64,000 bases of DNA, from assembly GCA_050176585.1 (NCBI GenBank), contig JBFXHX010000024.1:1-64000 (forward strand). The letters are read 5' to 3'. The DNA comes from CAYYWP01 sp050176585 (GTDB lineage: Bacteria > Desulfobacterota > Binatia > HRBIN30 > CADEER01). The notes beneath the pieces were generated by a model that saw nothing but the letters and a program-made list of their open reading frames with translations, made no database searches and was not told the origin of the DNA. A program made the translations under genes and the position numbers. Within the stretch, counting starts at the first letter, position 1. Each line of letters starts with the position of its first letter. Positions 26,348-35,583 of this stretch are shown one piece after another.

Positions 26348-27550
26348 ATGACGACGGATGGCCCCGACTGGCGCGACCTCGATCTGTTCGCACCGACCGA
26401 CGAGCACCGGTTGCTGGCCGAGACTGTCGCCGTGTTCGTCTCGCGTGAGGTGGAGCCGCAGGCCGCCGCCTTCAATCGCGAGGAGCGCTTCAACATCGCC
26501 CTCTTTCGCCGCTGCGGCGAGCTCGGCCTGCTCGGACTGACCGTGCCGGAGGAGGACGGCGGCGCCGGGCTCGACGCGACCGCCGCGGTGATCGTGCACG
26601 AAGCGCTCTCCACCGCCGATCCCGCGTTCTGCCTCGCCTACCTCGCCCACAGCGTCCTGTTCGTGAACAACCTCTGCCACAATGCCTCGGTGGCGCAGCG
26701 CCGGCGGTTCCTGCCGCCGACCATCAGCGGCGAACGCATCGGCGGCATGTGCATGACCGAGCCCGGCGCCGGCACGGACGTGCTCGCCATGCGGACCACC
26801 GCACGCCGAGAGGGCGACTCCTACGTGATCGACGGTCGCAAAACGTTCATCACCAACGGCGCCATCGATGACGACACTCTCGGCGACGTCTTCCTGGTGT
26901 ACGCCCGCACCGGCGAGCGCAGCATCTCCACGTTGATCGTCGAACGCGGGGCGCCGGGGTTCTCGCTGGGACAGCGCTTGAAAGAGAAGCTCGGGATGCG
27001 GGCATCGGCGACCGCGGAGCTCGTGTTCGACAACTGCCGCGTGCCCGCGGAACAACTGCTCGGCGCCGAGGGCGAGAGCCTGCTGCACATGATGCGCAAC
27101 CTCGAGCTCGAGCGCCTGACGCTGGCGGCGATGTCGCTCGGCATCGCGCAGCGGTGCCTGCGGGTGATGGTCGACTATGCCAACGAGCGCCGGGCGTTTG
27201 GCGTCCCGATTCGCGAGCACGGCCAGATCCAGCGCCACATCGCGGAGTCGTACGCCGAGTACAAAGCGGCGCGCTGCTACGTCTACGATACCGCCCGCCG
27301 GCTCGATCTCCGCCGCCACGGCAACCGGGTCGACGCCGATGCGACCAAGCTCTTCGCCGCGCGCGTCGCCAAGGAGATCGCCGACCGCGCCATTCAGGTG
27401 CTGGGCGGCTATGGGTACATGGGCGAGTACGTGGTCGAGCGACTCTGGCGCGACGCCAAGCTGCTCGAAATCGGCGGCGGAACGCTCGAGGCGCATCAAA
27501 AGAACATCACCAAAGACCTGGCCCGGGCGCCGGAGCTCGTCGCCCGCTGA
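26348..27550 (+). CDS. Acyl-CoA dehydrogenase, isovaleryl-CoA-dehydrogenase-like
   Basis: This 400-residue flavoprotein introduces a 2,3-double bond into an acyl-CoA and passes electrons to ETF. It has the MCMTEPGAGTDVLAM and FITNGAI motifs for FAD and substrate. At the site where short-chain enzymes carry the catalytic Glu (IYEGT) it has EIGGGT. A Glu is present in the helix-G position (LELERLTLAA), as in isovaleryl-CoA dehydrogenase. That pattern favours a branched-chain acyl-CoA. The ATG at 26348 has a GAGGGGCA site; the upstream ATG at 26336 is less likely. Confidence 0.9.
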   Translation: MTTDGPDWRDLDLFAPTDEHRLLAETVAVFVSREVEPQAAAFNREERFNIALFRRCGELGLLGLTVPEEDGGAGLDATAAVIVHEALSTADPAFCLAYLAHSVLFVNNLCHNASVAQRRRFLPPTISGERIGGMCMTEPGAGTDVLAMRTTARREGDSYVIDGRKTFITNGAIDDDTLGDVFLVYARTGERSISTLIVERGAPGFSLGQRLKEKLGMRASATAELVFDNCRVPAEQLLGAEGESLLHMMRNLELERLTLAAMSLGIAQRCLRVMVDYANERRAFGVPIREHGQIQRHIAESYAEYKAARCYVYDTARRLDLRRHGNRVDADATKLFAARVAKEIADRAIQVLGGYGYMGEYVVERLWRDAKLLEIGGGTLEAHQKNITKDLARAPELVAR

Positions 27551-27646
27551 TCGGGCGACCGGGCATCCGTAAAGCGAGCGTGGGCAGCGGCGACAGAACC
27601 GGGCAGATGCGTCTCGTTCCAGTTCATCCGCCGCGCTGCTGATCCG

Positions 27647-28477
27647 ATGCCGGTCAGCGAGTTCGACGTACGCATCTACGACCTCGATGCCTTCGGCGAT
27701 CTCCGCACCCACGTGCTGCTGCGGTTTCTCTGGCAGGCCGCGTCGGAGGCCTCCGCGGCGGCGGGCTTCGACGTCGACTGGTACGAGCGGCACGGCACGC
27801 TCTGGGTGATCCGCCGCACGCAGCTGGAGGTCCACAGGCCGATCGCGCACCGGGAACAGCTGCGCGTGCATACGGAAGTGGTGGACATTCGCCGCGTGCG
27901 CTCGCAGCGCGCGTACGCGGTACGGCGCACCGACGATGAAGCGGTGGTGGCGGAAGCGATCACGGATTGGGTGTACGTCGACCTGGCCCGCCGCGGCCTC
28001 GCTCAACCGCCGCCGGCCATGCAGCAGGCCTTCATGCCACGGGGTGTTGTCAGCCGCGCGCGCCCAGCGAGCCTGGCCAGCGCGCCGCCCGCAAGCGCAT
28101 GGCGAGGGACCCGCAAGGTCGAGCTCGCAGATCTCGACACGGTGGCCCATGTGAACAACACCCGGTACGCGGTGTTCGTAGAGCAAGCCGTCTGGGACGC
28201 GCTGCAAGCGCACGGCTGGACCGTCGATCCCACGGCGCGGGGCGCGCGCTTGCGGCTGGCATCGCACGATCTCGAGTATTTCGATCCCGCGCGGTACGGC
28301 GAAACCATCGCAACAGCGGTGTGGGTATCCGCGCGCGCCGATTACGCTTTCACCACCGAGTGCCAACTCGCGGGGCCGCGCGGGCTGCTGTTGCACGCGC
28401 GCAGCACCTGGCGGTGGACCGACAGCGACGTGCCGCAAGTGCTGCGGCGGGCCGTCGAGCGCCTGAGCGCGGCTTAG
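27647..28477 (+). CDS. Double-hotdog acyl thioesterase
   Basis: This 276-residue protein contains two hotdog domains in tandem. The first (about 1-135) contains FEVRIYDLDAFGDL-like and LRFLWQAASEASAAAGFDV; the second (about 150-276) has ADLDTVAHVNNTRYAVFVEQ. This is the arrangement of acyl-ACP thioesterases (FatA/TesA-like) and related acyl-CoA thioesterases. The D-x-D...HVNN-x-x-Y motif of the second domain carries the likely catalytic Asn/His. It probably releases a fatty or aromatic acid from CoA or ACP. The adjacency to the acyl-CoA dehydrogenase, 96 bp upstream, suggests an acyl-CoA context. Confidence 0.85.
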   Translation: MPVSEFDVRIYDLDAFGDLRTHVLLRFLWQAASEASAAAGFDVDWYERHGTLWVIRRTQLEVHRPIAHREQLRVHTEVVDIRRVRSQRAYAVRRTDDEAVVAEAITDWVYVDLARRGLAQPPPAMQQAFMPRGVVSRARPASLASAPPASAWRGTRKVELADLDTVAHVNNTRYAVFVEQAVWDALQAHGWTVDPTARGARLRLASHDLEYFDPARYGETIATAVWVSARADYAFTTECQLAGPRGLLLHARSTWRWTDSDVPQVLRRAVERLSAA

Positions 28478-28770
28478 CCATGTCGCGCACGCGATGCCGT
28501 ATCGGCGTTGCGCACTCGAGCGCAGCCGGCGCGCAGCGCGGCGAATGCGATCATTTGACGGTACCGGCGGTCCAGGGTAGGTACCAGGCGAAATTGGATC
28601 GTCCGACCTGCGGTTCAGGCTCTCATCGAGGCTCCGAGTCAGCGGCACGACACTTACTGCATTGGTGGGCACGCCCGGCTGGGATGCAGGGCGCCGCGGC
28701 GTCAGCGCATCGAACAAGCAGTCTGCCGACACACGCGCGCACTGCCACTAGAACGACGAAGGGATACGAC

Positions 28771-29418
28771 ATGAGCTCCTCGGAAAAAGCAATTTTCGAG
28801 CACCAGGGTTTCGGACAGACCATGGGTCTCGGGCAGTCCCCTGCGCTCGTGGTCGTGGATTTCGTCGTCGCTTTCGACGATCCCAAACAGTTCGGCGGTG
28901 GCAACATCCATCCCGCGGTCGAGCAGACGGCGGGACTCCTCCAGTTCTGCCGCGCACAGCGCTATCCGATCGCTTTCACCCGCTATGTGTTTGCCGAGGA
29001 CGGGAGCGACGGGAATTTGCTTACCGCCAAGGTGCCGAAGCTGCTCTCGCTCACCGAGAACAGTCCCAATGGCGCGGTCGTGCCGGAGCTGACCCCGGTT
29101 CCGGGCGAGCTGATCGTGCGCAAGCGCAATGCATCGGCATTCTTTCAGACTGATTTCTCGAGCTGGCTCGCTCGGCACCGCGTCGACACCTTGATCATCA
29201 CCGGTTGCGTGACCTCCGGCTGCGTGCGCGCCACGGCGGTGGATTCGCTCGGGTTCGGATATCGCCCGATCGTGGTGACCGACTGCGTCGGGGACCGCGC
29301 CATCGCCCCGCACGACGCGAGCTTGTTCGACATGCAGCAGAAGTACGCCGATCTCTACACGCGGGATCAGTTGATCGCCGCATTGTCCGGGCGCCGTCCG
29401 ACCACCGCCGCGGCCTGA
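28771..29418 (+). CDS. Isochorismatase-family amidohydrolase (carbamoylsarcosine/maleamate amidase-like)
   Basis: This 215-residue cysteine hydrolase has the catalytic triad Asp30 (VVVDFVVAF), Lys118 (LIVRKRNASAFF) and Cys151 (TGCVTSGCVRATAVD), preceded by the usual cis-peptide VT-S. The length and motifs fit N-carbamoylsarcosine amidase, maleamate amidohydrolase or ureidoacrylate hydrolase, all of which cleave a C-N amide or carbamoyl bond. Sequence alone does not choose between them. A weak promoter (CCGACA, 17 bp, TAGAAC, 28726-28754) precedes it. It opens the catabolic block, with the amidase next. Confidence 0.88.
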   Translation: MSSSEKAIFEHQGFGQTMGLGQSPALVVVDFVVAFDDPKQFGGGNIHPAVEQTAGLLQFCRAQRYPIAFTRYVFAEDGSDGNLLTAKVPKLLSLTENSPNGAVVPELTPVPGELIVRKRNASAFFQTDFSSWLARHRVDTLIITGCVTSGCVRATAVDSLGFGYRPIVVTDCVGDRAIAPHDASLFDMQQKYADLYTRDQLIAALSGRRPTTAAA

Positions 29419-29538
29419 GCCGAACCGCCGTGCCGCCGAGACGACAGTGACACCCGGCCTCACCCGCGCGGTCCGAACGAAAACACAAAAACCCATTCGC
29501 CGCGGCTAGCCTGCGCCTGCATTGCGAAAGAGACCCAC

Positions 29539-30945
29539 ATGACCGACCTCAGCTATGCCACCGCCCTCGAATTGAAGGATGCGATCGCCACGAAGAAGCT
29601 CTCGCCTGTAGAACTGGTCAAGGCGTCGCTGGCGCGCCTGGACGAGCTCGAACCCAAGCTGAACTGTTTCGTCACGGTCACGCCGGAGCTCGCACTCGAG
29701 GCGGCGCGGGCGGCGGAGAAGGCCGTCATGAGCGGCCGGCCGCTGGGTGCGCTGCACGGGCTGCCGATATCGGTGAAAGACGTGCTCCCGGTGCAGGGCG
29801 TGCGGCTCACCACCGGATCGAAAGCATTCGCCGACACGGTCGCGCAGATCGACGCGCCGGTCGTCGAGCGCCTGAAGGCGGCCGGCGCCTGCATCGTCGG
29901 CAAGACGACGACGCCCGAGTTCGGCGCCAAAGCAGTCGGCACGTCGCCGCTGACCGGGGCTACGCGCAACCCCTGGAACACGGCCATGGGCTCCGGCGGA
30001 TCGTCGGCGGGCGCCGCGGCGAGCGTCGCCGCCGGCGTCACGCCATTCTCGGTCGGAACCGATGGAGGCGGATCGATCCGCATTCCCTGCTCCTTCACGC
30101 ATCTCTTCGGCGTGAAACCGCAGTTCGCGCGGGTGGCGATGTACCCGGTGAGTGCCGCGACCACGCTCGCGCACTGCGGCCCGATCGCCCGCACCGTGCG
30201 GGACGCGGCGCTGCTGCTGACCACGCAGGCTGGCTTCGACCCACGCGATGCCTGGACGGTCGCAGAACCGGTACCGGACTACCTGCGCGCGTGCGAGCAA
30301 TCGCCCAAGGGCATGCGGGTCGCGTGGAGCCCGACGTTCGGTTTTGCAAAGCCCGACCCCGAGGTCTTGAAGATCGCCGAGACCGCAGCGCTGGCATTCC
30401 GCGACCTCGGATGCGAAGTCGAGCTGGTCGAGAAGGTGTTCGACGAGGACCCGGTCGGCATGTGGTCGAGCGAGTTCTACGCGGGGATCGCCACCCGCTT
30501 GAAGCCGATCATGGACAAGTCCCCCGAGCTCATGGATCCCGCCGTAGTGCACATCCTCGAGGCGGCGACCCGGCAGACGCTCGCCGAGTACTACGGCAAC
30601 GTGTTCAAGCGCTACGAGTTTCGCGAAAAGACGCGCCAGTTCTTCGAGCGCTACGACCTGCTGTTGAGCCCCACGCTGCCGGTCGCGCCGTTCGACGCGC
30701 TGCGCGACATGCCGCAAGAGCTCGAAGGCACCGACCGCAACGTCGTGTCGTGGGTCTACTACACGTATGCGTTCAACCTGACCGGCCAGCCGGCGGCCTC
30801 CATCCCCGCGGGGTTCACGCGCGATAGGCTGCCGGTCGGGCTGCAGATGGTTTCTCGCCTTTACCGGGAGACCGACATCTTCCGCGCCGCCGCCGCTTTC
30901 GAGGCGCTTCGTCCATGGGCACAAGAGAAGCCCCCGATCGACTGA
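29539..30945 (+). CDS. Amidase (amidase-signature family)
   Basis: This 468-residue Ser-cisSer-Lys hydrolase has Lys80 (LPISVKDV), the cis-Ser near 155 (GSGGSSAG) and the nucleophile Ser near 179 (GTDGGGSIR). The length and order match GatA-like amidases, but no GatB or GatC is present, so a catabolic amidase is more likely than tRNA-dependent amidation. A plausible substrate is an amide or carbamate released by the neighbouring enzymes. It lies 120 bp after the isochorismatase-family gene and is followed by a hairpin. Confidence 0.93.
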   Translation: MTDLSYATALELKDAIATKKLSPVELVKASLARLDELEPKLNCFVTVTPELALEAARAAEKAVMSGRPLGALHGLPISVKDVLPVQGVRLTTGSKAFADTVAQIDAPVVERLKAAGACIVGKTTTPEFGAKAVGTSPLTGATRNPWNTAMGSGGSSAGAAASVAAGVTPFSVGTDGGGSIRIPCSFTHLFGVKPQFARVAMYPVSAATTLAHCGPIARTVRDAALLLTTQAGFDPRDAWTVAEPVPDYLRACEQSPKGMRVAWSPTFGFAKPDPEVLKIAETAALAFRDLGCEVELVEKVFDEDPVGMWSSEFYAGIATRLKPIMDKSPELMDPAVVHILEAATRQTLAEYYGNVFKRYEFREKTRQFFERYDLLLSPTLPVAPFDALRDMPQELEGTDRNVVSWVYYTYAFNLTGQPAASIPAGFTRDRLPVGLQMVSRLYRETDIFRAAAAFEALRPWAQEKPPID

Positions 30946-31004
30946 TCGAGAGGTACGCTCCAGGATGAGAGTCCCGCCGCAATGTCCCTGAAGCCGCGCG
31001 GCTG

Positions 31005-31024
31005 CGCAGCGCCCGAGCGCTGCG
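31005..31024 (+). terminator. Perfect 8-bp hairpin after the amidase gene
   Basis: CGCAGCGC (31005-31012) pairs with GCGCTGCG (31017-31024) around CCGA, 59 bases after the amidase stop and 104 before the MetE-like start. It has no T-tract. It may end or attenuate transcription between the two genes. Confidence 0.4.
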
Positions 31025-31128
31025 GATTCGGCGCTCTGTTCGGGCACCCGTCGCCCCGGATATCGATTCCGAAGCGGTGAATCCGCGCAGCGCTCCGGTG
31101 CGAGACGCACTATCGAAGGAGGGTTTCG

Positions 31129-32307
31129 ATGCAACGGAGCACAGCCGAACGGATCCTCACCACCCTCACCGGCAGCCTGCCACGGCCCGAAGACCTCGCG
31201 GCGATGCACGTCGCGCGCGCGGACGGACACCAGATAGACGAGGCGGCCTTCCAGGCGCGCATCCGCAGTGCCGTCGCGGATGCCGTCGCCCACCAAGTCG
31301 ATTTGGGAATCGACGTGGTCTCCGACGGCGAGCTCTCGAAGAACGGCTACATCGACTACACGCGCGAGCGCATCGCCGGTTTCAGCGGGAAGATGAACGC
31401 CTCTGGGGCGTTCTACTTCACCGATCTCGAGCCGGTTCCCGAGCTCGTCGAGTGGGGGTACAAGGACATTCACATGGCCATCCCCACCTGTGATGGACCG
31501 CTGCGCTACATCGGCGAATCGCAAGTCCAGCGCGACATCGGCAATTTCAAGGCCGCTCTCCAGCGCCATCCGGCCACCGAGGCGTTCATCCCCGCTGCGT
31601 CACCTGGCGTCGTCGCCATGTGCTCACCGAACACCTACTACGGCTCTTACGACGAGTACTTGCTGGCGCTCGCCGCAGCGCTGAACGCCGAATACCGCGC
31701 CATTGCGGAAGCCGGGTTTGTGCTGCAGGTGGACGCTCCCGATCTTGCGCTCGGCGCCGACTTCCACACCTGGATGTGGCCGGAAATCGAGCGGCGCAGC
31801 TTCGAAACCATCTCGCAGCTTCACGTGGAGGCCATCAACGTCGCCCTGCAGGGCGTCCCACGCGAACGCGCGCGGATGCATCTGTGCTGGGCGAACTACT
31901 TCGGACCGCATCGCAAGGACTATCCGCTCCGCGAGGTGCTCAAAGCGGCTTTTCGGGCCAACGTGGGCGGCATCAGCTTCGAGGCCGCGAACCCGGCGCA
32001 CGCCCACGAGTGGGAGCTGTTCGAGGACACCGCGGTGCCGGAAGGCATGACGCTCATTCCCGGCGTGATCGACACCAAGACGCACGTCGTCGAGCATCCG
32101 CACGCCGTCGCTCACCGCGTGCGGCAGTGGTCGCAGGTCGTCGGCGCAGAGAACGTCATCGCCGGAACGGATTGCGGTTTCGGGACGTTCGTCGGTCTCG
32201 GCACGGTGCATCCGAAGGTCACTTGGTGGAAGCTCCAGGCGCTCGCCGAGGGCGCCGCCCTCGCCTCCAAACCGCATTCGTCCCGGCCGGGCGCGGCGCG
32301 TACATAA
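31129..32307 (+). CDS. MetE-like zinc protein (cobalamin-independent methionine synthase C-domain family)
   Basis: This 392-residue protein matches the catalytic domain of MetE without its N-terminal half. The zinc ligands appear in MHLCWANYFGPH (His-x-Cys) near residue 248 and TDCGFGTF near 360. SLPRPEDL near the start fits the family. Such short homologs include archaeal methionine synthases, methyltransferases acting on methylated corrinoids or sulfonates, and epoxyalkane CoM transferase. Its place in a catabolic block, far from methionine genes, favours a degradation role with a thiol as acceptor. That is inference. An AAGGAGGG site precedes the ATG. Confidence 0.8.
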   Translation: MQRSTAERILTTLTGSLPRPEDLAAMHVARADGHQIDEAAFQARIRSAVADAVAHQVDLGIDVVSDGELSKNGYIDYTRERIAGFSGKMNASGAFYFTDLEPVPELVEWGYKDIHMAIPTCDGPLRYIGESQVQRDIGNFKAALQRHPATEAFIPAASPGVVAMCSPNTYYGSYDEYLLALAAALNAEYRAIAEAGFVLQVDAPDLALGADFHTWMWPEIERRSFETISQLHVEAINVALQGVPRERARMHLCWANYFGPHRKDYPLREVLKAAFRANVGGISFEAANPAHAHEWELFEDTAVPEGMTLIPGVIDTKTHVVEHPHAVAHRVRQWSQVVGAENVIAGTDCGFGTFVGLGTVHPKVTWWKLQALAEGAALASKPHSSRPGAART

Positions 32308-32375
32308 GCGGTAAACCCGGTGCCCGCACCGCCCACTCTGCACCGCCGCTGGTGCGCCCGGTGCGGCGCCGAGCA

Positions 32376-32404
32376 TTGACGCGCCGGATGGTCTCGCCTA
32401 AACG
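32376..32404 (+). promoter_or_regulatory. Candidate sigma-70 promoter for the hyuA-like operon
   Basis: TTGACG (32376-32381), a 17-bp spacer and TAAACG (32399-32404) lie 84 bases before the hyuA-like ATG. The -35 is close to consensus and the -10 is poor. Confidence 0.35.
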
Positions 32405-32488
32405 AAGCGGCGCTCGTCGGGTCCCGCCGCCGCGGCGCGGGCTGGCGACGGAGACACGAACGACTCACGCACCAGTACGGGAGCTTTG

Positions 32489-34090
32489 ATGCGCATCGGC
32501 ATCGACGTTGGCGGCACGAACACGGACGCAGTCTTGATGAACGGGCCGGACGTGCTCGCGGAAGTGAAGACCTCGACGACGGCGGACGTCACCAGCGGCA
32601 TTACGGCGGCCCTGAAAGGGCTGGCGGCGCGCAAAGCCCTCGCTCCCGATCAGATCCAGGCCGTGATGATCGGCACGACGCACTTCACCAACGCGGTCGT
32701 GGAGTGCCGGCGTCTGATGGCGACCGCCGCACTCCGCCTCGGGCTCCCGGCGACGCGCGCGCTGCGGCCGATGGCGGGCTGGCCCGAGCCGCTGCGCCGG
32801 GCGATCGGCGATCACGCGTACCTCTGTCACGGCGGTCACGAGTTCGACGGGCGCGCGATCTCGCCGCTCGACGTCGGCGAGCTCCGCCGCGTGGCGGAGG
32901 ACATCAGGGCCAAGGGCATCCGCTCGGTCGCGATCACCGCGGTGTTCTCGCCGGTGAACGGCGATCTCGAACGCCAAGCCGCGGACGTGCTTCAGCGCGA
33001 AATTCCGGGGTTGGCGGTCAGCCTTTCGCACGAGATCGGCCGGATCGGTCTGCTGGAACGCGAGAGCGCCACGATCATGAATGCCTGCCTGCGCGATCTC
33101 GCCGTCCACATCACCGGCGCGTTTCGCGCCGCGCTGGACGCCTTCGGCATCGACGCGCCAGTCTATCTCAGCCAGAACGACGGCACGCTCATGAGCGTAG
33201 AGTACGCGGAGACGTACCCGGTCGCGACGTTCGCCTCCGGGCCGACCAACTCGATGCGCGGCGCGGCGTTTCTGTCCGGGCTGACTGACTGCGTAGTGGT
33301 CGACATCGGCGGCACGACCTCCGACGTGGGACTCCTCCAGCGCGGCTTTCCGCGCGAGGCGTCGCTCGCGGCGGAGATCGGCGGCGTGCGCACCAACTTT
33401 CGCATGCCAGCGGTCTTCTCACTCGGGATCGGCGGCGGCAGCCATGTGTCTCCGGACGGCTCGTCCGTCGGACCGACCAGCGTCGGCTACGAGCTCACCA
33501 CGAAGGCGCTGGTGTTCGGCGGCGACACCTTGACGACCACGGACATCGCCGTCGCGGCCGGATTGGCAGACATCGGCGACCGCGCGCGGGTGGCGCATCT
33601 CCCCGCCGACCTCATCGCGCGCGTGATCGAGAAGATCGAGGTCGCCATCGCGCAGACCGTCGACCGCATGAAGACCAGCAAGGATCCGATCCCGGTGGTC
33701 GTGGTCGGCGGCGGGAGCATCCTGGTGCAGGACCGCCTCGGAGCGGAGCGCCGGATCGTGAAGCCCAATCACTACGCCGTCGCGAACGCGATCGGCGCCG
33801 CGATTGCGCAGGTGGGCGGCGAAGTCGACCGCATCTTCTCGCTCGCCGCGATGTCGCGCGAAGACGCGCTGGCCGAGGCAAAGGCCGAAGCCACGGAGAA
33901 GGCCATCGCCGCGGGCGCGAGCCCGGCGAGCATGAGCATCGTCGACATCGAGGAGGTGCCGCTCGCGTACCTGCCCGGGAATGCCGCGCGCATCCGGGTC
34001 AAAGCGGTGGGCGACCTCACCTTCGAAGCGCGCGAGACACCGACGCGCGGTGGCGGTGCGCCGATCGCGGCACAAGGCGGGAGGGGCTGA
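32489..34090 (+). CDS. HyuA-like hydantoinase/oxoprolinase ATPase subunit
   Basis: This 533-residue protein has the actin-like ATPase fold of hydantoinase A and oxoprolinase. The phosphate loops are IGIDVGGTNTDAVL at the N-terminus and VVVDIGGTTSDVG near 275. SLGIGGGSHVSPD and VVVVGGGSILVQ follow. It is about 150 residues shorter than typical HyuA, ending before the usual C-terminal domain. Family enzymes hydrolyse cyclic amides such as hydantoins with ATP. The normal HyuB partner is absent; a DUF917 gene follows after only 2 bp, so the pair is likely a functional unit. Confidence 0.88.
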   Translation: MRIGIDVGGTNTDAVLMNGPDVLAEVKTSTTADVTSGITAALKGLAARKALAPDQIQAVMIGTTHFTNAVVECRRLMATAALRLGLPATRALRPMAGWPEPLRRAIGDHAYLCHGGHEFDGRAISPLDVGELRRVAEDIRAKGIRSVAITAVFSPVNGDLERQAADVLQREIPGLAVSLSHEIGRIGLLERESATIMNACLRDLAVHITGAFRAALDAFGIDAPVYLSQNDGTLMSVEYAETYPVATFASGPTNSMRGAAFLSGLTDCVVVDIGGTTSDVGLLQRGFPREASLAAEIGGVRTNFRMPAVFSLGIGGGSHVSPDGSSVGPTSVGYELTTKALVFGGDTLTTTDIAVAAGLADIGDRARVAHLPADLIARVIEKIEVAIAQTVDRMKTSKDPIPVVVVGGGSILVQDRLGAERRIVKPNHYAVANAIGAAIAQVGGEVDRIFSLAAMSREDALAEAKAEATEKAIAAGASPASMSIVDIEEVPLAYLPGNAARIRVKAVGDLTFEARETPTRGGGAPIAAQGGRG

Positions 34091-34092
34091 CG

Positions 34093-35181
34093 ATGGGCCG
34101 CGATCTGACGGTGGAAGACTTGGAGGACTTGGCGCGCGGCGCGGCATTCCTGGGCACCGGCGGCGGTGGCGATCCCTACATCGGGCGGCTCATCGTGCAG
34201 GAGGCCATGCGCGAGGGCGGGCGCGTCCGGCTGATCGGACTCGACGAAGTCCCCGACGACGCGCTGGTCATCCCGACCGCCATGATGGGCGCGCCGACCG
34301 TGCTCGTTGAAAAGATCCCCGCCGGAACGGAGATCATCGGTTCGCTGCAGACGCTCGAAACGCACCTCGGACGCAAAGCGTACGCGACGATGCCGATCGA
34401 GTGCGGCGGGATCAATTCCATGATGCCGCTGCTGGTGGGCGCACGGCTGGGCATTCCGGTGGTCGACGCGGACGGCATGGGCCGCGCCTTCCCCGAGCTG
34501 CAGATGGAGACGTTTCACATCTACGGCGTCTCCGGCACGCCCATGGTGATCACCAACGACCACGGCGATTCCACCCTCATCACCGCGCACGACAACAGGA
34601 TGATGGAGCATCTCGCGCGCGGCATCACCGTCCGGATGGGCGGCTGCGCGTACATCGCCGAATACTCCATGGACGGCGCGACGGTGAAGCGGGTCTCGAT
34701 CCCCGGTACGACCACCCTCGGGATCGCGATCGGACGCTGTCTGCGCGTGGCGCGCGAGCAGCACGAGGATCCGTTTGCCGCGCTGATCGAGATGTTGCGG
34801 ACCACCCCGTACAAGTACGCGCGCATCATCTTCGAGGGGAAAGTCGCGGATGTGATGCGGGAGACCACCGAAGGCTTCGTGCGCGGCTTTGCGAAGCTGG
34901 AAGCGGCGGACGGCACGCCGCTGGAGATCCTCTTCCAAAACGAACACCTGATCGCCCGCTCGGACGGCCAGGTGAAAGCGATCGTTCCCGATCTCATTTG
35001 CGTTCTCGAAGCCGATACCGCGGAGCCGATCACCACCGAGGGCATCCGCTACGGCCAGCGCGTGAAGATCATGGCCGTATCGACGCCGGCGATCATGCGC
35101 ACCCCCGAGGCGCTCAACGTCTTCGGCCCGCGCGGCTTCGGGCTCGATTACGATTTCCAACCGATCGAGGAGCTGAGCTAG
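34093..35181 (+). CDS. DUF917-family protein
   Basis: This 362-residue protein fits DUF917: it opens with LTVEDLEDLARGAAFLGTGGGGDPYIG. It contains MPIECGGINSMMPLLVGARLG and IPVVDADGMGRAFPELQMET, with a C-terminal beta-rich part carrying GIRYGQRVKIMAVS. DUF917 genes are regularly found beside truncated HyuA-like genes, often in place of HyuB. Cyclic-amide or carbamoyl hydrolysis is the likely shared role, but no biochemistry is established to my knowledge. It is 2 bp after the hyuA-like gene, and the 44-bp gap to the next gene suggests one operon. Confidence 0.85.
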   Translation: MGRDLTVEDLEDLARGAAFLGTGGGGDPYIGRLIVQEAMREGGRVRLIGLDEVPDDALVIPTAMMGAPTVLVEKIPAGTEIIGSLQTLETHLGRKAYATMPIECGGINSMMPLLVGARLGIPVVDADGMGRAFPELQMETFHIYGVSGTPMVITNDHGDSTLITAHDNRMMEHLARGITVRMGGCAYIAEYSMDGATVKRVSIPGTTTLGIAIGRCLRVAREQHEDPFAALIEMLRTTPYKYARIIFEGKVADVMRETTEGFVRGFAKLEAADGTPLEILFQNEHLIARSDGQVKAIVPDLICVLEADTAEPITTEGIRYGQRVKIMAVSTPAIMRTPEALNVFGPRGFGLDYDFQPIEELS

Positions 35182-35225
35182 CCGTCTCCGCCGCGGCGGC
35201 GACGAGCGAATCGGGAGCAAGCCAC

Positions 35226-35543
35226 ATGGCACAACGCGTGTTCTTCCTCACTCGGCTCCGCCCGGGCATCCGTCCAGAGGACTACGAAGGGTGGCTCCGC
35301 ACCGTCGATTATCCCTTCTCCGCACGGCTCCGCACGCTTCGGCGGTACGACGTGACCAGGATCGGCGGCTTGTTTCAGGGCCAGGGAAGCGCCGAGTGGC
35401 ATTACCTCGAAGTAATGGACGTCACCGATCTGGAGGCCTATCGCCAGGAGGTCACGACGGGGCCCGACATCGAGGCGTTCTTCAAAGCGTGGTCGAGCTT
35501 CATCGGCGAGTCGATGGCGTACCACGGCGAGGTCATCGAATGA
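35226..35543 (+). CDS. HapK/REDY-like dimeric alpha-beta-barrel protein
   Basis: This 105-residue protein resembles the small dimeric alpha-beta-barrel proteins such as HapK. It has a repeated beta-alpha-beta layout with VFFLTRLRPGIRPEDYEGWL at the start and VMDVTDLEAYRQEV later, ending SMAYHGEVIE. The REDY-like segment is RPEDY. Relatives are known as small-molecule-binding accessory or cyclase-like proteins, with no clear catalysis. A GGGAG site precedes the ATG at 35226. It sits between DUF917 and two LLM genes and may bind their substrate or an intermediate. Confidence 0.7.
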   Translation: MAQRVFFLTRLRPGIRPEDYEGWLRTVDYPFSARLRTLRRYDVTRIGGLFQGQGSAEWHYLEVMDVTDLEAYRQEVTTGPDIEAFFKAWSSFIGESMAYHGEVIE

Positions 35544-35583
35544 CCGTCGCGACGGGCGCGCCGGTTATGCAGGGGCAGTGACA

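Noticed and set aside
26261..28732. 823-residue minus-strand frame
   Set aside because: It spans antisense to cysE's end, the acyl-CoA dehydrogenase and the thioesterase, all of which have conserved motifs on the plus strand.
30946..31128. Riboswitch (cobalamin, SAM or SAH) in the leader of the MetE-like gene
   Set aside because: I can see hairpins but none of the conserved core sequences of these classes.
29506..31569. 687-residue minus-strand frame
   Set aside because: It is antisense to the amidase and MetE-like genes and shows no family features.
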